Below the pieces are notes generated by a model. It saw nothing but the letters and a program-made list of their open reading frames with translations, did not search any database and was not told the DNA's origin. This document shows, in pieces, positions 1-5,545 of a DNA stretch of 5,968 bases. Position numbers and translations under genes: made by a program. Origin of the DNA: an uncultured Thermomonas sp. GTDB lineage: Bacteria > Pseudomonadota > Gammaproteobacteria > Xanthomonadales > Xanthomonadaceae. The number at the start of each line of letters is the position of its first letter. Within the stretch, counting starts at the first letter, position 1. The stretch is from contig CAMLJA010000127.1 in the NCBI GenBank assembly GCA_946480065.1, positions 1 to 5,968 of the forward strand, read 5' to 3'.

Positions 1-511
1 CGGCCAGCAGGATGGCCAGCCGCGCGTGGCGGCGCGCCTGTGCGGCGGATACATCCGCCGGCTGGACGGCGGGCGGCGCGCCTTCGAGGCCGGCGCGCAG
101 CAGTTCCAGCACCCGGGCCACGGTGGCATCGTCGAACTGGTAGGGATCGAACACGGTCAGCCCCTGTTCGCGCAGCAGCGCCTGCATCGCCTTGTCCAGC
201 GGCACGTATTTCATCGACCAGTCCGCGAAGCGGGTCCGCGCGATCGCGCGCCGGCTGAGCACCTTCAGGTCGGTGTGGCGCGGGTCGCGCAGCAGCGACG
301 CGTACAGCCGGTCGACGTCGGCGGCGCGGCCCTCCAGACACTGGAAGAAGCAGCCGTCGCCGAAGTACAGCGCGCCGACCAGCCCGCGGCGCGCGTTGTT
401 GAGCCGCGACTGCGCCAGGATGCGCGCCACGCTGGGCTCGATGCCGCGCTCGGCCGGCATCGGCGCGAAGGTCGAGCGGCTGACGTAGACGATCTGGACC
501 AGGTCCGGCAC
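1..511 (-). CDS. BLUF-domain blue-light photoreceptor, C-terminus cut by window edge
   Basis: BLUF proteins bind FAD and sense blue light by a hydrogen-bond switch around the flavin, usually passing the signal to a partner protein or an attached domain. Reading the minus strand from a GTG at 511 gives 170 residues with no stop before the window edge. The BLUF core spans about residues 3-105. Visible family residues are Tyr9 (YVS), Asn39 (next to NNARRGLVG), Gln57 in FFQCLEG, and Trp99 and Met101 in the WSM motif; these correspond to the flavin-contacting Tyr, Asn, Gln, Trp and Met of AppA and PixD. The Tyr-Asn distance is 30 residues, against 24 in AppA and PixD. Residues 106-170 form a mostly helical-looking extension that is incomplete here, so an additional output domain cannot be excluded. 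The GTG start is supported by GGAG 7 nt upstream and by a stop 11 codons upstream with no ATG between. It lies 68 nt downstream of a diguanylate cyclase on the same strand. Confidence 0.9.
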   Translation of the reverse strand, partial: MPDLVQIVYVSRSTFAPMPAERGIEPSVARILAQSRLNNARRGLVGALYFGDGCFFQCLEGRAADVDRLYASLLRDPRHTDLKVLSRRAIARTRFADWSMKYVPLDKAMQALLREQGLTVFDPYQFDDATVARVLELLRAGLEGAPPAVQPADVSAAQARRHARLAILLA

Positions 512-518
512 GGCGGGG

Positions 519-522
519 CTCC
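519..522 (-). promoter_or_regulatory. Ribosome binding site deciding the GTG start of the BLUF gene
   Basis: On the minus strand GGAG occupies 522 to 519, followed by seven bases and then the GTG at 511-509. No ATG exists between this site and the upstream in-frame stop (545-547). The good spacing is the main reason for choosing a GTG start. Confidence 0.6.
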
Positions 523-579
523 GTTGGCTGCGGTAACCCGCCCTCTACGCCGCACGGGCCGCGGCGGATGCGTGGCGGC

Positions 580-1689
580 TCAATCGGCCAGCGCGCAGCG
601 GTCGCGGCCGGCGTGCTTGGCGCGGTAGAGCGCGGCGTCCGCGCGCGCCAGCAGCGCGTCGGCGGTTTCCCCGGCGCGGTGCCGCGCGATGCCGGCCGAG
701 AACGTGAGCGGCCGGTCGCCGGCGCAGCATCCGCGCACCAGCGCCCGCAGGCGTTCGAGCGCGCGCTGCATGCCGTGCTCGTCGCCGGGCATGACCAGCA
801 GGAATTCCTCGCCACCCCAGCGGCCCAGCGCGTCGGTGTCGCGCAGCTGGCTGGCGATGCAGCCGGCGAACGCCTGCAGGGCCTGGTCGCCCGCGGCATG
901 GCCCAAGGCGTCGTTGACCGCCTTGAAGTGGTCGATGTCGAGCAGCGCCACGCTGAAGTGGCCCATGTTGCGGCTGGACAGCGCCACGCTGCGGTCCAGC
1001 AGCGCCTGCATCGAGCGGCGGTTGGGCAGGCCGGTGAGTTCGTCGCGCACGGCCAGGCGTTCCACCTCCGCCAGCGCGCGCGCCAGCGCCTCGCGCTGGT
1101 CGCGCAGCTTCTGCCGCAGCGCCGAGAGCCGGGCGGCGATCACCGCCAGCGCCGGCAGCACCACGACCAGCATCAGCACGTTGTTGACGTCCACCCGCAG
1201 CGGCGAGACCTCGCCCTGCGCCGGCACCCACTGCGGGTAGCGGGCGCGCACCACCACCGCGGCGACCAGGCTGGCCACCGCCAGCACGGTCAGGAAGGCG
1301 ATCTGGCGCCAGCGCAGGGTGAACGCGGCGAAGGCGAAGATCACCATGATCGGGAACAGCGCCGAGGTCCGCATCGGCCCGCAGATCAGGTAGCCCCACG
1401 CGACCGCCAGCACGCCCATGGACAGCTGCCAGACGCTGATGGACGGATCGCGGAAGCGCTCGGTCCAGCCGCTGCGCAGGGCGACGTAGCCGATGGCCAG
1501 GATCGCGCCCACGAAGCCCAGCCACAGGTACAGCGCGGAGGTGTTCATCCACCCCTGGCCCACGCCGGTGGTCAGCAGGGTGGCGCAGCCCACGTACACC
1601 AGGCTGGCGATCAGCCACTGCACCAGCCGCAGCCGCCGCCTGGGATCCCGGCTGGCCAACACGTCCACGATGTCGCGAAACACACCCAT
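580..1689 (-). CDS. Membrane-anchored GGDEF diguanylate cyclase
   Basis: Predicted to condense two GTP into cyclic di-GMP at the inner membrane. The protein is 369 residues from the ATG at 1689. Six hydrophobic segments lie at about 22-42, 51-71, 86-104, 110-126, 130-148 and 169-188. A charged, probably coiled-coil linker follows (about 190-214), then a GGDEF domain from about 215 to the end. The domain opens with DELTGLPNRR (216-225). Metal and substrate residues match PleD at a constant offset: Asp251, Asn259, Asp268 and Glu294 of GGEEF (292-296). The inhibitory I-site RxxD is present (Arg283, Asp286), exactly five residues before GGEEF, so product inhibition is expected. No PAS, GAF, CHASE or receiver domain is visible; whatever is sensed must act through the membrane part or a partner. 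A TTG at 1743 would add 18 residues without hydrophobic character, so ATG is preferred; its Shine-Dalgarno match is weak (AGGA about 13 nt upstream). It starts 87 nt after the glycosylase and ends 68 nt before the BLUF gene. Confidence 0.93.
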   Translation of the reverse strand: MGVFRDIVDVLASRDPRRRLRLVQWLIASLVYVGCATLLTTGVGQGWMNTSALYLWLGFVGAILAIGYVALRSGWTERFRDPSISVWQLSMGVLAVAWGYLICGPMRTSALFPIMVIFAFAAFTLRWRQIAFLTVLAVASLVAAVVVRARYPQWVPAQGEVSPLRVDVNNVLMLVVVLPALAVIAARLSALRQKLRDQREALARALAEVERLAVRDELTGLPNRRSMQALLDRSVALSSRNMGHFSVALLDIDHFKAVNDALGHAAGDQALQAFAGCIASQLRDTDALGRWGGEEFLLVMPGDEHGMQRALERLRALVRGCCAGDRPLTFSAGIARHRAGETADALLARADAALYRAKHAGRDRCALAD

Positions 1690-1776
1690 CGAACCGCTGG
1701 CGTCCTGCCTGCACCCCCGGCGGATGCGGCCCGAGTCTAGCAACCGCGGCGGTGACGGCCGCGCGAGCGGCGCGGG

Positions 1777-2529
1777 TCAGCCGGCGTCGCCTCCTTCGTA
1801 GAGTCGCTGGCAGGCCGGGCACCAGAACGCGCGGCGGCGCGCGTGGCCCAGTTCCTTGCGGTAGCACAGGCGGGTGCCGTCGCGCGGGCAGTGGGTGCGG
1901 GTGTGCACCTGGTAGTGGCGCTTGAGTTCGAACGCGCGCTTCCAGCGGTAGAAGTCGAAGCTGTAGTCGCGCGCCTGCGTGACCAGTTCCGCCAGCTTGC
2001 GCGGCGGCAGCGCGCCGATCCGGCTCTCAGGATGCAGGCGGATGCGGTGCAGCACCTCGTTCTTGATGATGTTGCCCACGCCCGCGAACACGTCCTGGTC
2101 CAGCAGCGCGTCGGCGGCCAGTGCCTGCGGCCGCGCGCGCAGCTTGCGGCGCGCCGCCGCCGGGTCCCAGGCTGCGTTCATCACGTCGCCGCTCCAGTCG
2201 TAGTGCGCGTCCAGGTCGCCTTCGAGGAAGCGCACCGAGCAGCCGTACAGGTTCAGTCCCTCGCCGCGGCTGAAGCCCAGCGACAGCCGCGGCGCGGCCT
2301 GCTTGTCGCCATTGATGCGGTAGCTGCCGAACAGCAGGAAGTGGATGCGCAGGCTGAAGCCGCTGAACTCCAGCAGGAAGTGCTTGCCCCAGCTGCGCAC
2401 CGCCAGCAGCTTGCGGCCCTGCAGGCGCTGGATGTCCTGGCGGCTGTTGCCGGAGACGCGCAGCACCTTGCGCCCGGCGAAGCCGGCGGCGTCCTCGCGC
2501 AGGATGACGATGGAAGGACCTTCGGGCAT
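1777..2529 (-). CDS. Fpg/Nei-family DNA glycosylase (endonuclease VIII-like)
   Basis: Base-excision repair enzyme of the Fpg/Nei superfamily, expected to excise oxidised bases and cleave the abasic site by beta/delta elimination. The 250-residue product begins MPEGPS, so Pro2 (N-terminal after Met removal) and Glu3, the catalytic pair, are intact. Lys49 in the WGKH motif matches the conserved beta-sandwich lysine. The helix-two-turn-helix is at about 140-168, with GVGNIIKNEVLHRIRLHP at 150-167. The C-terminal zinc-finger region is at 213-241, with Arg233 in the loop that normally contacts the lesion strand. The finger is atypical: the second Cys of the first CxxC is Asp217 (CPRD), while Cys214, Cys237 and Cys240 remain and His213 and Cys222 are nearby. 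Length is close to the family norm (about 260). The N-terminus and helix wording suggest the Nei-like rather than the MutM/Fpg branch; exact substrate preference cannot be read from sequence. It starts 148 nt from the divergent DJ-1 gene and is first of three minus-strand genes. Confidence 0.9.
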   Translation of the reverse strand: MPEGPSIVILREDAAGFAGRKVLRVSGNSRQDIQRLQGRKLLAVRSWGKHFLLEFSGFSLRIHFLLFGSYRINGDKQAAPRLSLGFSRGEGLNLYGCSVRFLEGDLDAHYDWSGDVMNAAWDPAAARRKLRARPQALAADALLDQDVFAGVGNIIKNEVLHRIRLHPESRIGALPPRKLAELVTQARDYSFDFYRWKRAFELKRHYQVHTRTHCPRDGTRLCYRKELGHARRRAFWCPACQRLYEGGDAG

Positions 2530-2677
2530 CGACCGCAGCCTGCGGCGGCGGCGATGACGCCGGCGTCAAGCGGGACCGACAGAAGGGGTCGCGCGTGGCT
2601 TGCACCGCCGGCGCTTTGTTCCCGGGTTAACGCCGCGCGCGGCAACCTGCCGGTTCCCCCGCAACCACGGAGTCCGC
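2530..2677. promoter_or_regulatory. Divergent promoter region between glycosylase and DJ-1/PfpI genes
   Basis: This 148-bp gap must carry the start signals of both flanking genes. It contains a perfect 14-bp palindrome, TGACGCCGGCGTCA, at 2555-2568, 26 nt upstream of the glycosylase ATG, and a 12-bp all-GC palindrome at 2632-2643. A TTGCAC at 2600-2605 could be a -35 element for the plus-strand gene, but no convincing -10 lies at the right distance. Regulatory function is inferred from location and symmetry only. Confidence 0.4.
2669..2672 (+). promoter_or_regulatory. Ribosome binding site of the DJ-1/PfpI gene
   Basis: GGAG sits five bases before the ATG at 2678. The same frame also opens at an ATG at 2600, but that start lacks such a site and would add 26 residues unlike the family, so 2678 is chosen. 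Confidence 0.65.
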
Positions 2678-3334
2678 ATGGCCCGCATCCTGATGGTCGT
2701 CACCAGCGCCGACCACATGCCCGACGGCGAGCCCACCGGGCTCTGGCTGGAAGAGGCGGCCGTGCCCTATGTCGTGCTGCGCGAGGCCGGGCACGAGGTG
2801 GTGGTGGCCAGCCCGCGCGGCGGCGCCACCCCCATCGATCCGCGCAGCAAGCAGGAGACGCCCCGGCCGGAGTGGGCCGAGGCCGAGGCCCGCCTGCGCG
2901 AAACCGGGCTGCTGGCCGAGCAGGATCCGGCCGGGTTCGATGCCATCTTCATCCCCGGCGGCCACGGCACCATGTTCGACCTGCCCGACAACCATGTGCT
3001 CGGGCTCGCGCTGGCGCACTTCCACGGCGCCGGAAAGCCCATCGCCTCGGTCTGCCACGGTCCCGCGGCGTTCGTGGGCGCGCTGCGCGGCGACGGCCGC
3101 CCGCTGGTGGAGGGCTACACCCTCACCGCCTTCTCCGACGAGGAGGAGCGGATGGTCGGCCTGGACGGCGTGGTGCCGTTCCTGCTCGCCAGCCGCCTGC
3201 GCGAACTGGGTGCGCGGGTGGAAAACGGCCCGCCGATGGCCCCGCACGTGCGCGAGGACCGCGGCCTGATCACCGGCCAGAACCCCGCCTCCAGCCGCGC
3301 CGCGGCGGAGCGGCTGGCAGCGCTGCTGGGCTGA
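2678..3334 (+). CDS. DJ-1/PfpI-family protein, Hsp31-like class I glutamine amidotransferase fold
   Basis: Members of this branch act as glutathione-independent glyoxalase (glyoxalase III), as proposed deglycases, or as chaperones under carbonyl and heat stress; the specific activity here is inferred. The product is 218 residues. Residues 2-9 form the first beta strand (ARILMVVT), and Glu18 in GEPTGLW is placed like the conserved acidic residue near the nucleophile in Hsp31. FIPGGHG at 91-97 is the oxyanion/glycine motif. The nucleophile elbow is SVCHGPAA with Cys126 and His127. TAFSDEEE (150-157) gives Asp154 or the following Glu residues as candidates for the third catalytic acid. No signal peptide is visible, so it is probably cytoplasmic. 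It is transcribed alone: divergent from the glycosylase, with a strong ribosome binding site, and convergent with the small membrane gene 19 nt downstream. Its stop codon lies in the left arm of a shared inverted repeat. Confidence 0.92.
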   Translation: MARILMVVTSADHMPDGEPTGLWLEEAAVPYVVLREAGHEVVVASPRGGATPIDPRSKQETPRPEWAEAEARLRETGLLAEQDPAGFDAIFIPGGHGTMFDLPDNHVLGLALAHFHGAGKPIASVCHGPAAFVGALRGDGRPLVEGYTLTAFSDEEERMVGLDGVVPFLLASRLRELGARVENGPPMAPHVREDRGLITGQNPASSRAAAERLAALLG

Positions 3335-3362
3335 GCGCGCACGGGCCGGGCGCTCAGCCCAG
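3326..3362. terminator. Bidirectional terminator-like hairpin between convergent genes
   Basis: A perfect 13-bp inverted repeat has arms at 3326-3338 (CTGGGCTGAGCGC) and 3350-3362, with an 11-nt loop. The TGA of the plus-strand gene (3332-3334) lies in the left arm and the TGA of the minus-strand gene (3354-3356) in the right arm, so either transcript would form the same hairpin at its stop codon. There is no T-run on either side, so termination would rely on the stem alone or on a factor; transcript-end protection is an alternative. Confidence 0.65.
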
Positions 3363-3698
3363 GTTGCCGACCTGCCATTGGTGCAGCAGCACCAGCGCCG
3401 GCAGCCCCACGGACGCGGCCACCGCCAGCACCACGTGCCGGCGGGCCACGCCGCCCAGCGGTTCGCGCGCCTTGCCGAAGGCATGGCAGGCGCGCAGGAG
3501 CATTGCCAGCACCAGCAGGGCGGCGGCGCCCGCCAGCGCCATCAGCGGGGTATCCGCGGCGGCGGGCCGGCCGGCATCGCCATAGACGAAGAGCCACAGC
3601 AGGCCGGCCCCGCCAACCGCCACCGCGACCCCCGCGAGCATCGCGAGCATGGCGCTGGGCAGCAGGAACAGCAGCGGGTAGGCATGGCGGGCCTTCAT
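3354..3698 (-). CDS. Small hydrophobic membrane protein of unknown function
   Basis: I do not recognise the family. The 114-residue product starts MKARHAYP and is dominated by hydrophobic stretches: a long one at about 8-38 that could be one long or two short transmembrane helices, then about 53-71 and 88-106. The segments are separated by a small polar loop (40-51, DAGRPAAAD) and a basic loop (70-87, with K76, R78, R86, R87). The N-terminus is basic and there is no Cys lipobox. The loop charges suggest the 70-87 loop is cytoplasmic. The ATG at 3698 is preceded by AAGGGG about 9 nt upstream. The intrinsic terminator at 3813-3834 separates it from the upstream stress gene, so it probably has its own promoter within 3699-3812. 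Codon usage matches the neighbours, which supports it as a real gene. Confidence 0.72.
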   Translation of the reverse strand: MKARHAYPLLFLLPSAMLAMLAGVAVAVGGAGLLWLFVYGDAGRPAAADTPLMALAGAAALLVLAMLLRACHAFGKAREPLGGVARRHVVLAVAASVGLPALVLLHQWQVGNLG

Positions 3699-3812
3699 CC
3701 GCCGTCACCCCTTGGAAACCGTTGCGGCGCCGGGATCCTGCATGCCTTCCCCTCGTCGATGCGTACCCGGCACGCAGGCAGTCGTCCCGTGCGGGCCGAT
3801 GGCTAGTGTGCC
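3699..3812 (-). promoter_or_regulatory. Leader and presumed promoter region of the small membrane gene
   Basis: This noncoding stretch lies between the terminator of the upstream minus-strand gene and the ATG of the membrane protein. A promoter is expected here because transcription arriving from upstream should stop at the terminator. I see a ribosome binding site (AAGGGG about 9 nt before the ATG) but no convincing -35/-10 pair. Confidence 0.3.
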
Positions 3813-3834
3813 AAAAGGCGCGCCCGCGCGCGCC
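3813..3834 (-). terminator. Intrinsic terminator after the general stress protein gene
   Basis: On the minus strand the TGA at 3841-3839 is followed after four bases by a perfect 7-bp GC stem (GGCGCGC, loop GCGG, GCGCGCC; 3834 to 3817), immediately followed by TTTT (3816 to 3813). Position, stem and T-run together form a classical rho-independent terminator for the hydrolase/stress-protein pair. Confidence 0.78.
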
Positions 3835-3838
3835 GTGC

Positions 3839-4324
3839 TCAGCCCTTGCCGAGGCGCACCTTGACCACGTCGTCGCGGTAGTCGGCCTTCGGGTCCACGC
3901 CGATCAGCATCTTGATCCCGGCCAGCATGCTGGAGGCGTTGAGCCACAGCTCGGCCACCCCGGGATCGAAGCGCAGCAGCCGCAGCTTGGGGTCGTCCTT
4001 GCCGGTGTACCAGGCCGCCACGAACGGATTCCACAGGCGGTCGATCACCCGCCGGTCGTTGTCCTGGCGCAGGTGGCCGCCGACGGTGGCGAACAGCGCG
4101 TGATCCTTGGCGGTGAACAGCAGCAGGCCCTGCTGCGCGCGGCGCGCGGTGGCCTCGGCCAGGTCGTTCTCGCGCGAGGTGAAGAACCAGATCGGGCCGC
4201 GGCCTTCCTCTTCCACCTGCGCCGTCATCGGCCGCGGGTAGACGCCGGTGCAGCCCAGCATCGCGGTGCGTTCGCTGGCCAGGCTGGACCAGAAGGCCTC
4301 GGTGATTTCCTGCGGTGTCGTCAT
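3839..4324 (-). CDS. General stress protein 26-like, pyridoxamine 5'-phosphate oxidase fold flavin-binding protein
   Basis: Belongs to the split-barrel flavin-binding family of general stress protein 26, known in Xanthomonas and related bacteria; members bind FMN or a related flavin and are tied to stress responses, but the reaction is not established. The product is 161 residues from the ATG at 4324. Residues 1-20 form the N-terminal helix (EITEAFWSSLASERTA), followed by the barrel strands with RPMTAQ (31-36) and WFFTSREND (46-54), the region that contacts the flavin phosphate in this fold. LWNPFVAAWYTGKDDPKL (98-115) and the following RLLRFDPG are characteristic of this branch rather than of the PdxH enzyme. 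No signal peptide is visible, so it is cytoplasmic. A GTG at 4363 would add 13 residues of unlikely sequence, so ATG is preferred although its ribosome binding site is weak. It starts 63 nt after the hydrolase stop and is followed by an intrinsic terminator. Confidence 0.9.
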   Translation of the reverse strand: MTTPQEITEAFWSSLASERTAMLGCTGVYPRPMTAQVEEEGRGPIWFFTSRENDLAEATARRAQQGLLLFTAKDHALFATVGGHLRQDNDRRVIDRLWNPFVAAWYTGKDDPKLRLLRFDPGVAELWLNASSMLAGIKMLIGVDPKADYRDDVVKVRLGKG

Positions 4325-4387
4325 GGCAAGGGCTCGTTGGGGGCGAACCCGGGTTGTAAGCACCGCGCGGTGATGGCGGGGTGGAGG
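4325..4387 (-). promoter_or_regulatory. Intergenic spacer with two adjacent perfect palindromes upstream of the stress protein gene
   Basis: Two palindromes lie five bases apart: AACCCGGGTT at 4346-4355 and CACCGCGCGGTG at 4361-4372. They are 22 to 48 nt upstream of the ATG, where an operator or a leader hairpin would act. No clear -35/-10 pair is visible. Short GC palindromes are frequent by chance in such DNA, so function is unproven. Confidence 0.3.
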
Positions 4388-5545
4388 TCAGCGGCCCGCC
4401 GCATGCACGGCCCGCGCTTCCGGGATGTCCCGGAAGAAGGCCTCCAGGGCGGCATTGCCGCCGCCGCCGGGCAGGAAGGCGCGGGCGAACGCATCCACGA
4501 TGCCGGCGTACACCTGCTCCGAACGCCCGGCGTCCATCAGCGTGCCGCCGAAGCGCGACAGGGTGCCGGGCATTTCCCGCGGGGCGTCGGAAAAGCTCAT
4601 GTGGCTGCCGCCGCCGATGGCGACCGCCCAGCCGTCGTCGCGGCCGCCGCGGGCGAAGAAGTCGAACGGCGGCTTGCCCAGGTCCGGCGCCACCAGCGGC
4701 CGTTCCGGCTTCAGCGAGCGCCCGAGCAGCAGCAGGGTGGGGCGGCGCGGTCCCTCGGCATAGGTGCGGGTGCCTTCCACCACGCCGTCGAAATCCGCGC
4801 AGGCGGACAGCCTGGGCTCCTCGCTGCAGGCCTCCAGGGCCACGGTGCCGCCCAGCGAATGCCCCACCGCGACGATCCGCGCCGGGTCCAGGGCGATGCC
4901 GGCCGCGCGCACGGCCGGGTGGCCGGGCAGCGCGTCGAGGGTGGCCGAGAGGTCGCCGATCCAGTCGCGGATGCGCGGCTGCCACTCGGCCGGGTCTTCG
5001 CGCTGCAGCAGCGGATCGTCGGCCGCCGAGGCGATCCTGCCGTCGGTGCCCAGCGACAGGCCGAGCCCGGGATGCTCCACCACGGCGACCGCGTAGCCGC
5101 GGCGCGCGATGGCGGAGGCCAGCTCCGAATAGTGGAAGGCGGCCACGCCGGAGCCCGGGGAAAGCGTGACCAGCGGGAGGCGGCCGGGCAGCGCCCGCGC
5201 GTGCTCGCGGGCGGGCGCGGGCTGGCGGGCCCAGGCCTCCATCGCCGCGCGGTCGACGTCGTAGTACCCGGCCTCGGCCATGTGCGCGAGCAGCGCGGGG
5301 TCGCCGGCATACGGACGGACGATCCCGGTGCCGGCCTGCGCGGGGTAGTAGAGCGCGACGCGCCAGCTGCGCGGCGCCTCGCCGTCGCGCCGCGCCGGGT
5401 CGTGGACGACGATCCCGACCGTTCCCACCGTTCCCACCGTTTCCGCCGTTTCCGCCGTTTCCGCCGGAGCGACGCCGCCGGCGTGCGGATCCGGGGTGGC
5501 GGCGAGCAGGGCGAACAGGGCGAGCGTGGGCAGCAGCGCGGGCAT
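4388..5545 (-). CDS. Exported alpha/beta hydrolase, PAF-acetylhydrolase-like
   Basis: Serine hydrolase of the alpha/beta fold resembling the platelet-activating-factor acetylhydrolase/dienelactone hydrolase group, probably an esterase or lipase acting in the periplasm; the substrate is unknown. From the ATG at 5545 it has 385 residues. A hydrophobic N-terminus (3-16) followed by small residues looks like a Sec signal peptide, then an AET/VGT repeat (about 29-43) as a linker. The oxyanion region LSPGSG is at 128-133, with Tyr139 nearby and EHPG at 157-160. The nucleophile elbow is GHSLGG with Ser230; Asp252 or Asp254 (ADFDG) is the likely acid; His315 in GGGSHMSFSD is the catalytic histidine. 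The triad order and spacing match PAF-acetylhydrolase. A GTG at 5578, in frame 33 nt upstream, would give MAATRTRTGIA before the hydrophobic core, supplying the positive charges that the ATG version lacks, so the true start is uncertain. The stress protein gene follows 63 nt downstream and may be co-transcribed. Confidence 0.88.
   Translation of the reverse strand: MPALLPTLALFALLAATPDPHAGGVAPAETAETAETVGTVGTVGIVVHDPARRDGEAPRSWRVALYYPAQAGTGIVRPYAGDPALLAHMAEAGYYDVDRAAMEAWARQPAPAREHARALPGRLPLVTLSPGSGVAAFHYSELASAIARRGYAVAVVEHPGLGLSLGTDGRIASAADDPLLQREDPAEWQPRIRDWIGDLSATLDALPGHPAVRAAGIALDPARIVAVGHSLGGTVALEACSEEPRLSACADFDGVVEGTRTYAEGPRRPTLLLLGRSLKPERPLVAPDLGKPPFDFFARGGRDDGWAVAIGGGSHMSFSDAPREMPGTLSRFGGTLMDAGRSEQVYAGIVDAFARAFLPGGGGNAALEAFFRDIPEARAVHAAGR
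5421..5465. repeat. In-frame 9-bp tandem repeat (five units) in the hydrolase linker
   Basis: On the plus strand GTTCCCACC occurs twice (5421-5438) and GTTTCCGCC three times (5439-5465), with a decayed unit just before at 5412-5420. On the coding strand these read as Ala-Glu-Thr three times and then Val-Gly-Thr twice plus Val-Gly. The period is a multiple of three, so gain or loss of units would keep the frame. Confidence 0.9.

Noticed and set aside
549..565. Hairpin (GCCGC, 7-nt loop, GCGGC) between diguanylate cyclase and BLUF genes
   Set aside because: Short stem, no T-run on the minus strand; insufficient to claim a terminator separating the two genes.
568..1740. Open frame of 390 codons on the plus strand, antisense to the diguanylate cyclase
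   Set aside because: It is rich in Gln, His, Arg and Ala with no domain or hydrophobic pattern, as expected for the antisense of a high-GC gene. The minus-strand frame encodes a complete GGDEF protein.
1758..1771. Hairpin (GCCGC, 4-nt loop, GCGGC) just after the glycosylase stop
   Set aside because: The stem is only 5 bp with no T-run on the minus strand. Such short GC hairpins are expected by chance here, so I do not call it a terminator.
545..1867. Open frame of 440 codons on the minus strand
   Set aside because: It overlaps the diguanylate cyclase in another frame and shows no motif; lack of stops is due to GC content.
2600..2631. Possible sigma-70 promoter (TTGCAC, then GTTAAC) for the DJ-1 gene
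   Set aside because: The -35-like box is reasonable but no -10-like hexamer lies at 16-18 bp spacing, so no promoter is called.
2632..2643. 12-bp palindrome GCCGCGCGCGGC upstream of the DJ-1 gene
   Set aside because: Pure GC alternation is common in this composition, so symmetry alone is weak evidence for an operator.
1843..3585. Open frame of 580 codons on the plus strand
   Set aside because: It runs antisense through the glycosylase and out of frame through the DJ-1 gene, both with clear motifs. Its Ala/Arg/Gln-rich product has no recognisable domain.
3705..4985. Open frame of 426 codons on the minus strand
   Set aside because: It crosses the stress-protein gene, its terminator and half the hydrolase in a shifted frame, with Arg/Gly/Pro-rich low-complexity product.
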